Shown here piece by piece: positions 1 through 7,596 of a stretch of 12,269 nt of DNA. Origin of the DNA: Acidobacteriaceae bacterium (lineage in GTDB: Bacteria; Acidobacteriota; Terriglobia; Terriglobales; Acidobacteriaceae); NCBI GenBank assembly GCA_003162255.1, contig PMMJ01000266.1, positions 3,939 through 16,207 of the forward strand, in the 5' to 3' direction. A program made the position numbers and the translations under genes. Below the pieces are notes generated by a model that had not been told where the DNA came from, searched no databases, and was given only the letters and a program-made list of their open reading frames with translations. Within the stretch, counting starts at the first letter, position 1; every line of letters starts with the position of its first letter.

Positions 1-68
1 CTTCTAAGTACGAAGGTCACTGTACTACTGATGCCTGCAAGTTATTGGGAGGAAAGAAGAAACGCTGC

Positions 69-1520
69 TCACGCCACCCGGCTAATTTCGTGCTGCTGGG
101 GCAGGAAGATGGAGAACACCGTGCCCGTGGAGCGCCCGCTCGCACGGCTCCGCACCCGAATCGATCCGCCGTGCTTCTGAACGATGCCGCGCGAGACCCA
201 CAATCCGAGCCCGGTTCCGGTGTCCTTCTTCGTGGTGTAAAAAGGCTCGAAAATTTGCCGCAGATGGTTGCGCGGGATACCACTCCCGTTGTCGGCCACG
301 GTGATGCGAACTCCCTCCCTGCCATCGGACCAGTCGCGGCCCGTGGCTACGCGGACTTGCAGAGAACCTCCGTCCGGCATCGCGTCCAACGCGTTCACCA
401 GAAGATTGGCCAGCAACTGCCGCAACTCGCCGGAATAGCCATTGACCTGGCAACTGCCGCGGTAACGCCGGGTCACGCGGATCCGCCGGCCATCCAGTTT
501 GCGGGAATACAACTGCAGAATCTCGTCCATGATGGCGGCCGGATCCATCGAACCTGGAGCACCGGCATCGCGAACGAATCCCAAAGCCTGCTGCGCTAAG
601 CGGGCTACGCGGCCAACCTCTTGCTCCGCCTGGGTCAGATAGTCCGCGGCGTGGAAGGAGTCGTGGCGCGCCAGGTAAAGCAAATTGACGATGGCCTCCA
701 GCGGATTGTTGATCTCGTGCGCGATCGAAGCGGCGAGGCGTCCCGCGGTGGCGAGCTTTTCGCTGCGGCGCATGGCTTCCTCGGACTGCTTCTCCGCGGA
801 AATGTCGCGCGCGATGGCCGATGTGCCCACGATTTCGCCACGCGCGTTTCGCAGCGCCGACACCGACAGCAGCGCTGGCCAGCGGGTGCCGTCCTTGCGC
901 ATGCGCTCGGTGCGATAGGAAGCCACGTGTCCGCCGCGGTTGAGTATCTCGAGGTTACGGTCCACCTCGGCTTGGCGTTCCGGCGGCGCCAGTCGCGCTA
1001 CGGACAATCCGACGGCTTCCTCGGGCGTGTAGCCATAGAGCTGTTCGGCGGCGCGATTCCAACTGGTGATGAGGCCGTCCGGACCGGTGCTGTAAATTGC
1101 GTCAGCGGAGTATTCCACGATGGCCGCCATCTCACGGGTGGTGCGCTCGGCGCGCGATTCCGCCAACGTTTTCTGCCGGGCCATGCTTCCGGCAAAAACG
1201 GAAATGGCGAGGAAAACCGTCAGCCGCTCGGCGTCGGCGCCGGTGCGGATCCCGAAGTGTAAGTAGGGTGGAACGGCGAAGAAATCCAGGCAAGCGGTGG
1301 AGACCAAGGAGCAGAAAACCGCGGGGCCGAAGCCGATAAAACGGGCGGTGAAAAGCACCGCCGCCAACAGCAGCACAAAAAGATGGCGGTGCAGCACGGG
1401 CGAAAAAGTCCAGAGGCTGAGCGCGACCCACACCGCGAGCGCGGCTCCTGCGTAGTGCGCGAGCGACGAATAGCGATTCCGCGCGACCCAACTTTTCAGA
1501 TTAGCCCCATTTCCAGACAT
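69..1520 (-). CDS. Membrane sensor histidine kinase (DUF4118-PAS-HisKA-HATPase)
   Basis: Likely two-component sensor kinase (483 aa) that autophosphorylates on histidine and passes phosphate to an unseen response regulator. Residues about 20-115 hold hydrophobic segments matching the four-helix DUF4118 sensor module found in KdpD-like kinases, with the typical FAVPPY stretch near residue 81. Residues about 130-245 are a PAS domain (SADAIYSTGPDGLITSWN, then a PAC-type end, GTSAIARDIS). The HisKA H-box is SIAHEINNP with phospho-acceptor His268. The ATPase domain has an N-box around Asn376, G1 as DNGSG (410-414), an F-box FEPFYTTK and G2 as GTGLGL (435-440), so all catalytic motifs are intact. 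The ATG at 1520 has only a weak purine stretch (GGGAAA) before it. No response regulator is adjacent, so it is an orphan within this window. The ligand cannot be read from the sequence. Confidence 0.93.
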   Translation of the reverse strand: MSGNGANLKSWVARNRYSSLAHYAGAALAVWVALSLWTFSPVLHRHLFVLLLAAVLFTARFIGFGPAVFCSLVSTACLDFFAVPPYLHFGIRTGADAERLTVFLAISVFAGSMARQKTLAESRAERTTREMAAIVEYSADAIYSTGPDGLITSWNRAAEQLYGYTPEEAVGLSVARLAPPERQAEVDRNLEILNRGGHVASYRTERMRKDGTRWPALLSVSALRNARGEIVGTSAIARDISAEKQSEEAMRRSEKLATAGRLAASIAHEINNPLEAIVNLLYLARHDSFHAADYLTQAEQEVGRVARLAQQALGFVRDAGAPGSMDPAAIMDEILQLYSRKLDGRRIRVTRRYRGSCQVNGYSGELRQLLANLLVNALDAMPDGGSLQVRVATGRDWSDGREGVRITVADNGSGIPRNHLRQIFEPFYTTKKDTGTGLGLWVSRGIVQKHGGSIRVRSRASGRSTGTVFSIFLPQQHEISRVA

Positions 1521-1815
1521 TTTCCCAAACAGTACCGGCTCCAGCTCGCGGTGTCAGACCAGGGCAAGGGAGCTCGATAGCCCCGACAAACTCTAGCAGC
1601 AGGCAGGGGCGCGCGGCAACCGCCGAGCGCAAACTGGTCACCGCGCGCAGAGATGGGGGTGCGCCGTCCCTGCCGACGTTGGCGAGTCGAACGGCTTTTC
1701 GCTTGGCTCCATCATTTCCGTCGGCTTGTGATTCGCTGGGAGTACCACGTAGAGAACTTCTTCGGCATGGTTCGACTCGGCTGTATGCAAATCTTGCTCA
1801 GACATTTATGACGGG
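1521..1815. other. Intergenic gap between the ADOP permease and the kinase
   Basis: This 295-base gap lies downstream of the permease and upstream of the kinase, both on the minus strand, so it should hold the kinase promoter and any permease terminator. The one clear structure is a perfect 8-bp inverted repeat, GCGCGCGG at 1609-1616 and CCGCGCGC at 1641-1648, with 24 bases between. It has no T-run on either side, so it is not a standard intrinsic terminator. I see no convincing -10/-35 pair and no ORF with a ribosome binding site. Confidence 0.5.
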
Positions 1816-4290
1816 CTACTCGTAGCGCAGCGCCACCATGGGGTCGACCTTAGCCGCGCGGCGTGCCGGGATGTAGCAAGCCAGCAATGCGGTCGTTACT
1901 AAAAGCAGTATCACTGCGGCAAAAGTTACCAGATCGGTTGCCGTCACGCCAAAAAGCAGCGACTGCAGCGTGCGTGTGATGGCGAGGGAACCGGCGAATC
2001 CGATGGCGACGCCAATGAGGATGGTGCGCAATCCCTGGCCCAGGATCATGGTGAGAACATCTCGGGAGCGGGCGCCCAGAGCCACCCGCACACCTATCTC
2101 GTGGGTGCGGCGGCTGACCGAATAAGCCATTACTCCAAACACCCCGACCGCGGCCAGCAGCAACGCCAGCATTCCGAAGCAACCGACGAGAATCACATTG
2201 AATCGGCGTGAACCGAGTGAGGCCGAATAGATTCCAGACAAGGTTCGAAACCCCGGCGAAATTTCGGGATTGAGCTCATGCAGGATTTCGCGGGCAGAAG
2301 AAGTGATCATCGGCGTGTCGGCGTCGGCCAACATGGTGACAGTGATCGCCGGCTGGGGACGCTGAAACAAATCTGCGTAGACAGTGGGGCGGGGTGGAAC
2401 ATCGACGCCGTATTCGTGAACGTCACCGACAATCCCAACGATCGTGAGCAAGCGCAGATCGCCATCCATATTTCCGAATTCGATGGTGTGGCCGATCGGA
2501 TCCTGGCCCGGCCAGCGATCACGCGCGAGCGACTCGCTGATTACCGCCGCGTGCGGAGAATCCGGGCTGTCGCGATCGTCGAAGATGCGTCCGCGAAGCA
2601 GGGGAATTCCGAGAGACGGGAAATATCCCGGCGTGGCGGCGCAGAAATCGGCTTCTCGTTGGTTCTCCTTATCTCGAAACAGGGTATCGAACAGGCGACT
2701 CATGGCGTCCAGGCTGCTGGGAGTTTTGGGGGCTTCATCCGGCCTCATTAGCAAGAACATGCCATTCGGGAGGCCGCCATCCAGAGGAAGGCCGCTGGTC
2801 GCACCGATTGTGCGTACGCCCGGAATCTGCTGGAGGCGGTCAAGCAGGTTCCTGAAGAAAACTCCCTCCGCTGCTCTTGTTTTAGAGTCGTTCCAAGCCG
2901 GCCAGGGCAGCGAAACATCCATGGTGACGATCTTGTCGACGCGAAATCCGGGGTCGACGTCGAGCGCTTTGATCAGGCTGCGGCCCAGCAGTCCCGCGCC
3001 GATCACCAGGACGAGGGTGATGGCGATCTGGCCAGCAACGATTCCGGAGCCGATGCGCCGACTGTGCGAACCCGCCTGCCCGCGTCCGCCTTCCTCCAGT
3101 TGATTGCGCAAGTTGCGGGAAGTGGCCCGCCACGCGGTAAATGCGCCCAGCCCCAGGGCGACCGCCGACGATAGCACGAAGGCAAACACGAGCACTGGAA
3201 GATTGACCGAGACACTGCCGGAAGACGGAAGGTTCTCGGGCGCCAGCGCCAGCAGCGCCGAGAGGCCCCAGAAGGCCCCGAGCGCTCCAAGTCCGCCACC
3301 GAGCAAAGCCAGGCACGACGCTTCGGTAAGAAACTGCCGGAACAGGCGTACGCGCCCCGCGCCCAGAGCGCTGCGGATCGCCAACTCGCGTTCTCTCACC
3401 GAGGCCTGCGCGAGCAGGAGGTTGGCAATGTTGGCGCACGCAACCAGAAGAAGAAATCCGACCGCCCCGAGCAAAACCAGCAATGCCGGTCGCACCTCGC
3501 CGGTCATGGAATCCTGCAGCGGGACCACGGTCGCATCTTTGAGAAGATAGTCGCTTTGCTGGCTGGAGGCGTCATGGATGCGACGCCCAATCGCGCTGAT
3601 TTCTGCGATTGCCTGCGCAACTGTGGCGCCATCTTTCAGACGGCCGACCGCGTCGTAGTTATGCGAGCTTCGGCTCTGGTTTTCGCCCTCTCGGTCGGCC
3701 GCTATCCATAAGTCCGTATCTGCAGGAAACTGGAACCCCTGCGGCAATACGCCGATCACGGAGAAGTCCGCCTGATCGATTTTCACATGCAGTCGCGATA
3801 AATCCGGCGACAACCCAAGATACTGCTTCCAGTATCCGTAACTGATGAGAGCGACCGGAGCAGCGCCTTTCTTGGAGTCAGCGGCGGCGAAGTCACGGCC
3901 GATGATCGGCTGAACACGAAACACCGGGAAAAAGTCAGGAGTGACATGGGCAACCACCGAACGGCTTGGCTGCGCAGCGCCTGAGACCGGGGAGATGTAG
4001 GCGCTGTACTTTGCCATCTTCTGAAAACTGTGGGCTTGATCGCGAAAGTCGTCGAAATTCGGATCAGCAAGACGATTCAATGTTCCCTTGGTAGTGACCT
4101 CAAAAATGGCCATGATCCGATTGGGATCGCTGTAGGGTAGCGGCCGCAGGAGCACGCCGTAGACCACGCTGAAGATGGCTGTCGTGGCGCCGATGCCGAG
4201 GGCGAGCGTAATGATGGCAACCGAGGTGAATCCTGGGCTCTTGCGCAACTGACGCAGCGCGTAGCGAAGATCCTGAGCTAGTGCTCCCAT
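1816..4290 (-). CDS. ADOP-family ABC permease (duplicated MacB/FtsX domains)
   Basis: An 824-residue inner-membrane protein with two tandem MacB_PCD plus FtsX units. The N-terminal DLRYALRQLRKSPGFT, followed by LALGIGATTAIFSVVYGVLL, is the hallmark start of acidobacterial duplicated orphan permeases (ADOP). Apparent membrane segments lie near residues 22-46, 268-293, 322-348, 363-387, 414-438, 698-723, 752-772 and 788-806. The large soluble, presumably periplasmic, blocks are about 50-265 and 440-695. Both FtsX halves carry the conserved turn after their core helix (RELAIRSALGAGR and THEIGVRVALGAR). The C-terminus PARRAAKVDPMVALRYE is typical of MacB-like permeases. The start is secure: AGGAGGAGG lies 8 nt before the ATG. 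No ATPase or membrane-fusion protein is adjacent, as is usual for ADOPs. Whether it exports a substrate or transmits mechanical signals as FtsX does is unknown. Confidence 0.95.
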   Translation of the reverse strand: MGALAQDLRYALRQLRKSPGFTSVAIITLALGIGATTAIFSVVYGVLLRPLPYSDPNRIMAIFEVTTKGTLNRLADPNFDDFRDQAHSFQKMAKYSAYISPVSGAAQPSRSVVAHVTPDFFPVFRVQPIIGRDFAAADSKKGAAPVALISYGYWKQYLGLSPDLSRLHVKIDQADFSVIGVLPQGFQFPADTDLWIAADREGENQSRSSHNYDAVGRLKDGATVAQAIAEISAIGRRIHDASSQQSDYLLKDATVVPLQDSMTGEVRPALLVLLGAVGFLLLVACANIANLLLAQASVRERELAIRSALGAGRVRLFRQFLTEASCLALLGGGLGALGAFWGLSALLALAPENLPSSGSVSVNLPVLVFAFVLSSAVALGLGAFTAWRATSRNLRNQLEEGGRGQAGSHSRRIGSGIVAGQIAITLVLVIGAGLLGRSLIKALDVDPGFRVDKIVTMDVSLPWPAWNDSKTRAAEGVFFRNLLDRLQQIPGVRTIGATSGLPLDGGLPNGMFLLMRPDEAPKTPSSLDAMSRLFDTLFRDKENQREADFCAATPGYFPSLGIPLLRGRIFDDRDSPDSPHAAVISESLARDRWPGQDPIGHTIEFGNMDGDLRLLTIVGIVGDVHEYGVDVPPRPTVYADLFQRPQPAITVTMLADADTPMITSSAREILHELNPEISPGFRTLSGIYSASLGSRRFNVILVGCFGMLALLLAAVGVFGVMAYSVSRRTHEIGVRVALGARSRDVLTMILGQGLRTILIGVAIGFAGSLAITRTLQSLLFGVTATDLVTFAAVILLLVTTALLACYIPARRAAKVDPMVALRYE

Positions 4291-4298
4291 CTCGAGTT

Positions 4299-4307
4299 CC
4301 TCCTCCT
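4299..4307 (-). promoter_or_regulatory. Strong Shine-Dalgarno of the ADOP permease
   Basis: On the minus strand this reads AGGAGGAGG and ends 8 nt before the ATG at 4290. It fixes the permease start and suggests efficient translation initiation. Confidence 0.8.
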
Positions 4308-4469
4308 ACTTCCACAGGGCTGCCACGGTGCGCGGGGCAAATACCAAGCGAAACGATCACGGATTGGTTACTCGCACAGCAAGATTCTTTCCAATCTAGC
4401 GCGAAGAGTAACCCCTTGGCGGGAAAGGACCAGAGAATCTCGCTTTCCGAACGAGTGTGTTTAGAATGT

Positions 4470-4503
4470 GTCCGTTTCCGGCCTTAGATGTCCGGAAGCG
4501 AAC
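4470..4503. repeat. Imperfect 12-bp inverted repeat
   Basis: GTCCGTTTCCGG at 4470-4481 pairs with CCGGAAGCGAAC at 4492-4503 across a 10-base loop, with 10 of 12 positions exactly complementary and a perfect TTCCGG core. It lies about 180 bases upstream of the permease ATG and about 150 bases past the PilZ stop. There is no adjacent T-run on the minus strand, so an operator or a transcribed stem-loop is as likely as a terminator. Confidence 0.5.
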
Positions 4504-4638
4504 AGGCAACTAGCGGTCACCTGGCGTTTATGAGACAGACAGCTTTAGTTAAGATGGGGGCAGCGACGGTTGGCAGGGAAAATTGGAAACGGGAAGCCGG
4601 CGCGCCAAGCGTAGCGCGGCCTATTCAATCGAGGCGGG

Positions 4639-4666
4639 GTCAGTCCCTGAGAGTCAGTCCTTGAGA
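4639..4666. repeat. 14-bp tandem duplication at the PilZ stop codon
   Basis: GTCAGTCCCTGAGA (4639-4652) is followed directly by GTCAGTCCTTGAGA (4653-4666), with 13 of 14 bases identical. The second copy contains the TGA stop and last codons of the PilZ gene. The first lies just downstream and, in the PilZ reading direction, offers a second stop-like copy. This looks like a local slippage duplication. Confidence 0.7.
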
Positions 4667-5184
4667 AACTTGTAGTCGAGGATGGAGGCCACTAAGCCGA
4701 AAGCGCCCTCCGTACCGTCGACTGCGTCCTTGGTACGAATCAGCCGGCCCTGGCAAAGTACACTGCTGTTCTTCTGTCCGGAGATTTCTTCGGGCATCTC
4801 GAAAATCAACTCCACCAGCGCATTCGCCGGCAGGTGCTGCGGGCCGTGAAATAGTATGCCCGACTGGCTGATGTTCTGGACCACTCCCTCGTACCACGTG
4901 TGAAGATTTTTTCCGCGGTATCGAATCGGAAGTTTCGACCGCAAGCGCCGTGCGCGAGGCGTCCAGGTCGGTTGCTTCTTGCCGGAGCGGCGCCGGGCGG
5001 ACGTGGTATCGGCCATCGGCTCGTCGACCCGATTTCCGCGGCGCATCGTCTTCCAGTCGTACTGGTAAGCGGAGGCGCACACCATGCAGACCTGGTAGTA
5101 CTCACCATTCGGCGCGCGGCGCGGCCAGGAGAACTCGTGTGAACAGCGTCCCAGCATGAGAACGTCCATAAGTCTTTGCGGCAT
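4654..5184 (-). CDS. PilZ-domain protein with N-terminal cysteine module
   Basis: A 176-residue soluble protein. Residues about 10-50 form a compact module, LGRCSHEFSWPRR...GEYYQVCMVC, then YQYDWKTMRR, with Cys14, Cys33 and Cys36 arranged like part of a small metal-binding knuckle. His16 could be a fourth ligand (inference). Residues about 76-170 resemble a PilZ beta-barrel: a basic segment RARRLRSKLPIRYR, then NISQSG (104-109), which fits the family's [D/N]xSxxG motif, and a closing strand GAFGLVASILDYKFL. A strict RxxxR motif is not present in the basic segment, so c-di-GMP binding is plausible but not assured. The ATG at 5184 lacks a Shine-Dalgarno, and in-frame ATGs for Met6 and Met10 are alternatives. 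It is divergent from the mobA-like gene. A role in c-di-GMP-linked surface behaviour is inference from the family only. Confidence 0.82.
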   Translation of the reverse strand: MPQRLMDVLMLGRCSHEFSWPRRAPNGEYYQVCMVCASAYQYDWKTMRRGNRVDEPMADTTSARRRSGKKQPTWTPRARRLRSKLPIRYRGKNLHTWYEGVVQNISQSGILFHGPQHLPANALVELIFEMPEEISGQKNSSVLCQGRLIRTKDAVDGTEGAFGLVASILDYKFLKD

Positions 5185-5295
5185 GACGATGTGTTAGGGC
5201 CTCTATACCAATCGGACACATCCATCTTGCGACGGGTTGGCCGTTCTGAACAGGTTACTTTTGTGTATTGCGGCGTAGGCCTTATGCTTTTCCAT

Positions 5296-5964
5296 ATGGC
5301 ACGGACCAGGCCTTCGCGCATGGGCTTCCTTCTGGCTGGAGGCGAGAGTTCCCGCATGGGCGGGAATATCGATAAGGCCTTTCTGGACTTTCGCGGCCAA
5401 ACACTGCTTGATCGCGCGCGCGCCGTGATGGGCACGGTCTGTGGCAGGGTGACGATCATTGGCGACCCCGCCAAGTTTGCGCAATACAGATCGTCGGAAG
5501 GCAGACCGTCCGAAAGCAGATCTTGGGAGTGGAAACCAGTCGTGGGCGACATTTTTCCCGAATGCGGTCCCCTGGCCGGCATTCATGCCGCGCTCGTGCA
5601 TTCACGCGCCGATCTCAACCTGATGCTTGCCGTGGACATGCCCTTCGTCTCCAGCGAACTGCTGGCGTTTCTTTTCGCGGCGGCGGAAGACGAAGACAAT
5701 GACGCCATCATTACCGTGCCTCGCACCCGCGGAGGATTTCAGCCGCTCTGCGCAATTTACCGGCGCGATTTCTCGCTCGCCGCCGAACAGGCGCTGCGGG
5801 CAGGGAAGTACAAGGTCGATGCGGCGTTTTCCGGCGTGGCCGTTCGGGTGATCGAAGAGGACGAACTCACAGCCGCCGGCTTTTCCGAGCGGAGTTTCTT
5901 TAACGTGAACACTCCGCAAGATCGCCTGGCAGCCGAGGGGCGGGATCTCGATTCCCCATCCTAG
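5296..5964 (+). CDS. mobA: Molybdenum cofactor guanylyltransferase (MobA-like)
   Basis: Predicted cytoplasmic nucleotidyltransferase that attaches GMP (possibly CMP) to molybdopterin-Mo. From Met at 5296 it is 222 residues, slightly longer than usual for MobA. The N-terminal nucleotide-binding loop reads GFLLAGGESSRMGGNIDKA. The family pattern is LAGGxSxRMGxDK, and here two extra residues sit between RMG and DK. Later motifs are CGPLAGIHAAL, the metal-binding AVDMPFVS, and TRGGFQPLCAIYRR, all in family order, then a C-terminal NVNTPQD typical of MobA. The frame stays open upstream to a TTG at 5176, but that overlaps the divergent PilZ start. ATGs at 5284, 5296 and 5320 are all possible, and none has a strong ribosome binding site. 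No other molybdenum cofactor gene is nearby. A related MobA-like nucleotidyltransferase with another substrate is the main alternative. Confidence 0.88.
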   Translation: MARTRPSRMGFLLAGGESSRMGGNIDKAFLDFRGQTLLDRARAVMGTVCGRVTIIGDPAKFAQYRSSEGRPSESRSWEWKPVVGDIFPECGPLAGIHAALVHSRADLNLMLAVDMPFVSSELLAFLFAAAEDEDNDAIITVPRTRGGFQPLCAIYRRDFSLAAEQALRAGKYKVDAAFSGVAVRVIEEDELTAAGFSERSFFNVNTPQDRLAAEGRDLDSPS

Positions 5965-6150
5965 GCAGGTAGTGGCCGGTTTCCCATTTGCCCGCAGAAC
6001 TTCGACTTCATAAGGCCCTGGACTGGGCTCGCTGAGTTTGCTCTGGGTTGTGCTTCATAGCGATGTCCTACAACCCTAGACTTAACGTTTGCATCTGAGC
6101 TGCGCTCGTCGCACGCGGCTTGGCTCTGTGTGTGTCCGGCCCGTCATATA

Positions 6151-6157
6151 GAGGAGA
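6151..6157 (+). promoter_or_regulatory. Shine-Dalgarno of the GloVer-repeat gene
   Basis: GAGGAGA, with 9 nt to the ATG at 6167, marks the start that also gives a clean signal peptide. Confidence 0.7.
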
Positions 6158-6166
6158 ACTACTGAC

Positions 6167-7369
6167 ATGACAAACAAATGGCTTCGTTATGCGGTGCTTG
6201 GGCTTGCCATGCTAGCGACCGCATCCGTTCAGGCACAGATCCTAAAGACGCTATACAACTTCAACGGTACGCCTGATGGAGCTCTCCCCGTCGGCGGGGT
6301 GGTTCGGATTGGGAACAGTTTCTACGGCACTACTGCCAACGGCGGCACCGATTCGCTTCCGGGGACTGTGTTCAAGGTTGACCTCAAGGGCAATGAAACG
6401 ACGCTGTACAGTTTCTCGGGCTCGCCGGACGGATATGTTCCGCTCGCCGGACTCATCAAGGACAGCGACGGTAACCTCTACGGCACCACTGCCTACGGCG
6501 GACTGTATGGCTTCGGGACAATTTTTGAGGTGTCCAAGACTGGCGTAGAGACCGTTTTATATAGCTTCAGCGGGTACCCAGCGGACGGCGTTTATCCCCA
6601 AGCGGGTCTAGTTCGCGATGCGGCGGGAAATCTTTTCGGCACCACGCAATATGGCGGCCCCGGATCCTGCCAAATCAACGGGTTTACCGAAGGCTGTGGA
6701 ACAGTGTTCATGCTCAGTAACACTGGGGTTGAGACAGTGCTGCATGGCTTCGTTTCTGGAACAACGGACGGCCAACTTCCGATAGCGCGTCTGCTTCTGG
6801 ACGCGGCCGGGAATCTTTACGGCACGACCTGTCATGGCGGCACGCAGGGCATGGGAACTGTTTTTAAGGTCACGCCGGGTGGCACCGAGACTGTGATGTA
6901 CAGCTTTGCGGGAACACCGGACGGCTCGTGTCCCTTGGCCGGGTTGATTTTGCATGCGGGCATTTTTTACGGCACCACTTACCAAGGAGGTGCTTCAAAC
7001 TACGGAACAGTTTTCAAGTTGACCAAAGCAGGCCAAGAGACGGTACTGTACAGCTTTTCGGCGTTACATCAAGACGGGCACTATCCACAGGCGGCTCTGA
7101 TTCGGGATTCGAGCGGTAACCTCTACGGGACCACCCTGGGAGGTGGAATCGAAACCAAATACTGCCACGTCATTGAGAACGGTTGTGGCGTAATTTTTAA
7201 GCTGTCGAGCGCCGGCAAGGAGACGGTGCTACACCGTTTCGCTGGTTATCCCATTGAAGGGGCCTCCCCTATCAGCGATTTGCTTAGAGACTCGCTGGGC
7301 AATCTCTACGGCACCACAGATATTGGTGGAACAGCAGAAGCGGGGACGGTGTTTGAGTGGGCGCCCTAG
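6167..7369 (+). CDS. Secreted GloVer-repeat protein, probable seven-bladed propeller
   Basis: A 400-residue exported protein. The N-terminus is a signal peptide (basic MTNKWLR, hydrophobic core, likely cleavage at VQA/Q near residue 23). The rest is seven copies of a 50-60-residue unit matching the TIGR03803 GloVer pattern: LYxFxGxPDG, then GLxxDxxGNLYGTTxxGG, then GTVFKxxxxGxET. The YGTT/FGTT cores fall at about residues 53, 105, 157, 218, 268, 320 and 381. The protein starts with LYNF strand elements and ends at GTVFEWAP, which would let first and last repeats close a ring. Units 3 and 6 carry cysteine pairs in the same loop (Cys168/177 and Cys333/340), which could be disulfides outside the cytoplasm. 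There is no membrane anchor, PEP-CTERM or other sorting tail. The propeller fold is inferred from repeat number and length, and the ligand or enzymatic role is unknown. Confidence 0.9.
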   Translation: MTNKWLRYAVLGLAMLATASVQAQILKTLYNFNGTPDGALPVGGVVRIGNSFYGTTANGGTDSLPGTVFKVDLKGNETTLYSFSGSPDGYVPLAGLIKDSDGNLYGTTAYGGLYGFGTIFEVSKTGVETVLYSFSGYPADGVYPQAGLVRDAAGNLFGTTQYGGPGSCQINGFTEGCGTVFMLSNTGVETVLHGFVSGTTDGQLPIARLLLDAAGNLYGTTCHGGTQGMGTVFKVTPGGTETVMYSFAGTPDGSCPLAGLILHAGIFYGTTYQGGASNYGTVFKLTKAGQETVLYSFSALHQDGHYPQAALIRDSSGNLYGTTLGGGIETKYCHVIENGCGVIFKLSSAGKETVLHRFAGYPIEGASPISDLLRDSLGNLYGTTDIGGTAEAGTVFEWAP

Positions 7370-7446
7370 CGCCTCTGAGGTGAGTCAGCCTAAATGAGCT
7401 GGAGCTGTTGACGGCGAGGTGAGGCGTCAATTCGTTTGTCGGGAAC

Positions 7447-7513
7447 TGACCAGCGCCGTGAATTACTGATGAAATGTCCCCATAGCGCGTACAACCCCGG
7501 ATTCGGCTGGTCA
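7447..7513. repeat. Inverted repeat upstream of the ABC ATPase gene
   Basis: TGACCAGC (7447-7454) and GCTGGTCA (7506-7513) are perfect 8-bp complements 51 bases apart, in the 227-base gap between the GloVer gene and the ABC gene. A smaller pair, TTGACG (7408-7413) and CGTCAA (7425-7430), lies just upstream. Either could be a regulatory site. No clear promoter hexamers are visible in this gap. Confidence 0.35.
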
Positions 7514-7596
7514 CTCGCGGTTTGCCGACTACTCGAAAACTGGCCTACTACTGCTACTAAATACGTTTCGCTTGAGCCGCGCTGGCATCTCGTGCC

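Larger units (their letters stand above)
4291..4653. other. 363-base intergenic region between PilZ gene and ADOP permease
   Basis: No ORF with a plausible ribosome binding site is visible in either strand. On the minus strand the region should hold the PilZ terminator and the permease promoter. Three structures stand out: a 14-bp tandem duplication overlapping the PilZ stop (4639-4666), an imperfect 12-bp inverted repeat at 4470-4503, and a 7-bp inverted pair AGATTCT (4382-4388) and AGAATCT (4434-4440). I cannot identify a convincing sigma-70 promoter by eye. Confidence 0.5.

Noticed and set aside
1..68. Segment downstream of the kinase
   Set aside because: Only a weak 5-bp inverted pair (AGTAC/GTACT) is visible; too small to call a terminator.
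5176..5295. TTG start for the mobA-like gene adding 40 residues
   Set aside because: It would overlap the divergent PilZ start, and the added residues precede the normal MobA N-terminus without homology.
7522..7560. Possible promoter for the ABC ATPase (TTGCCG and a TACTAC/TACTAA -10)
   Set aside because: The -10 candidates match the consensus poorly or have wrong spacing, so I do not call it.
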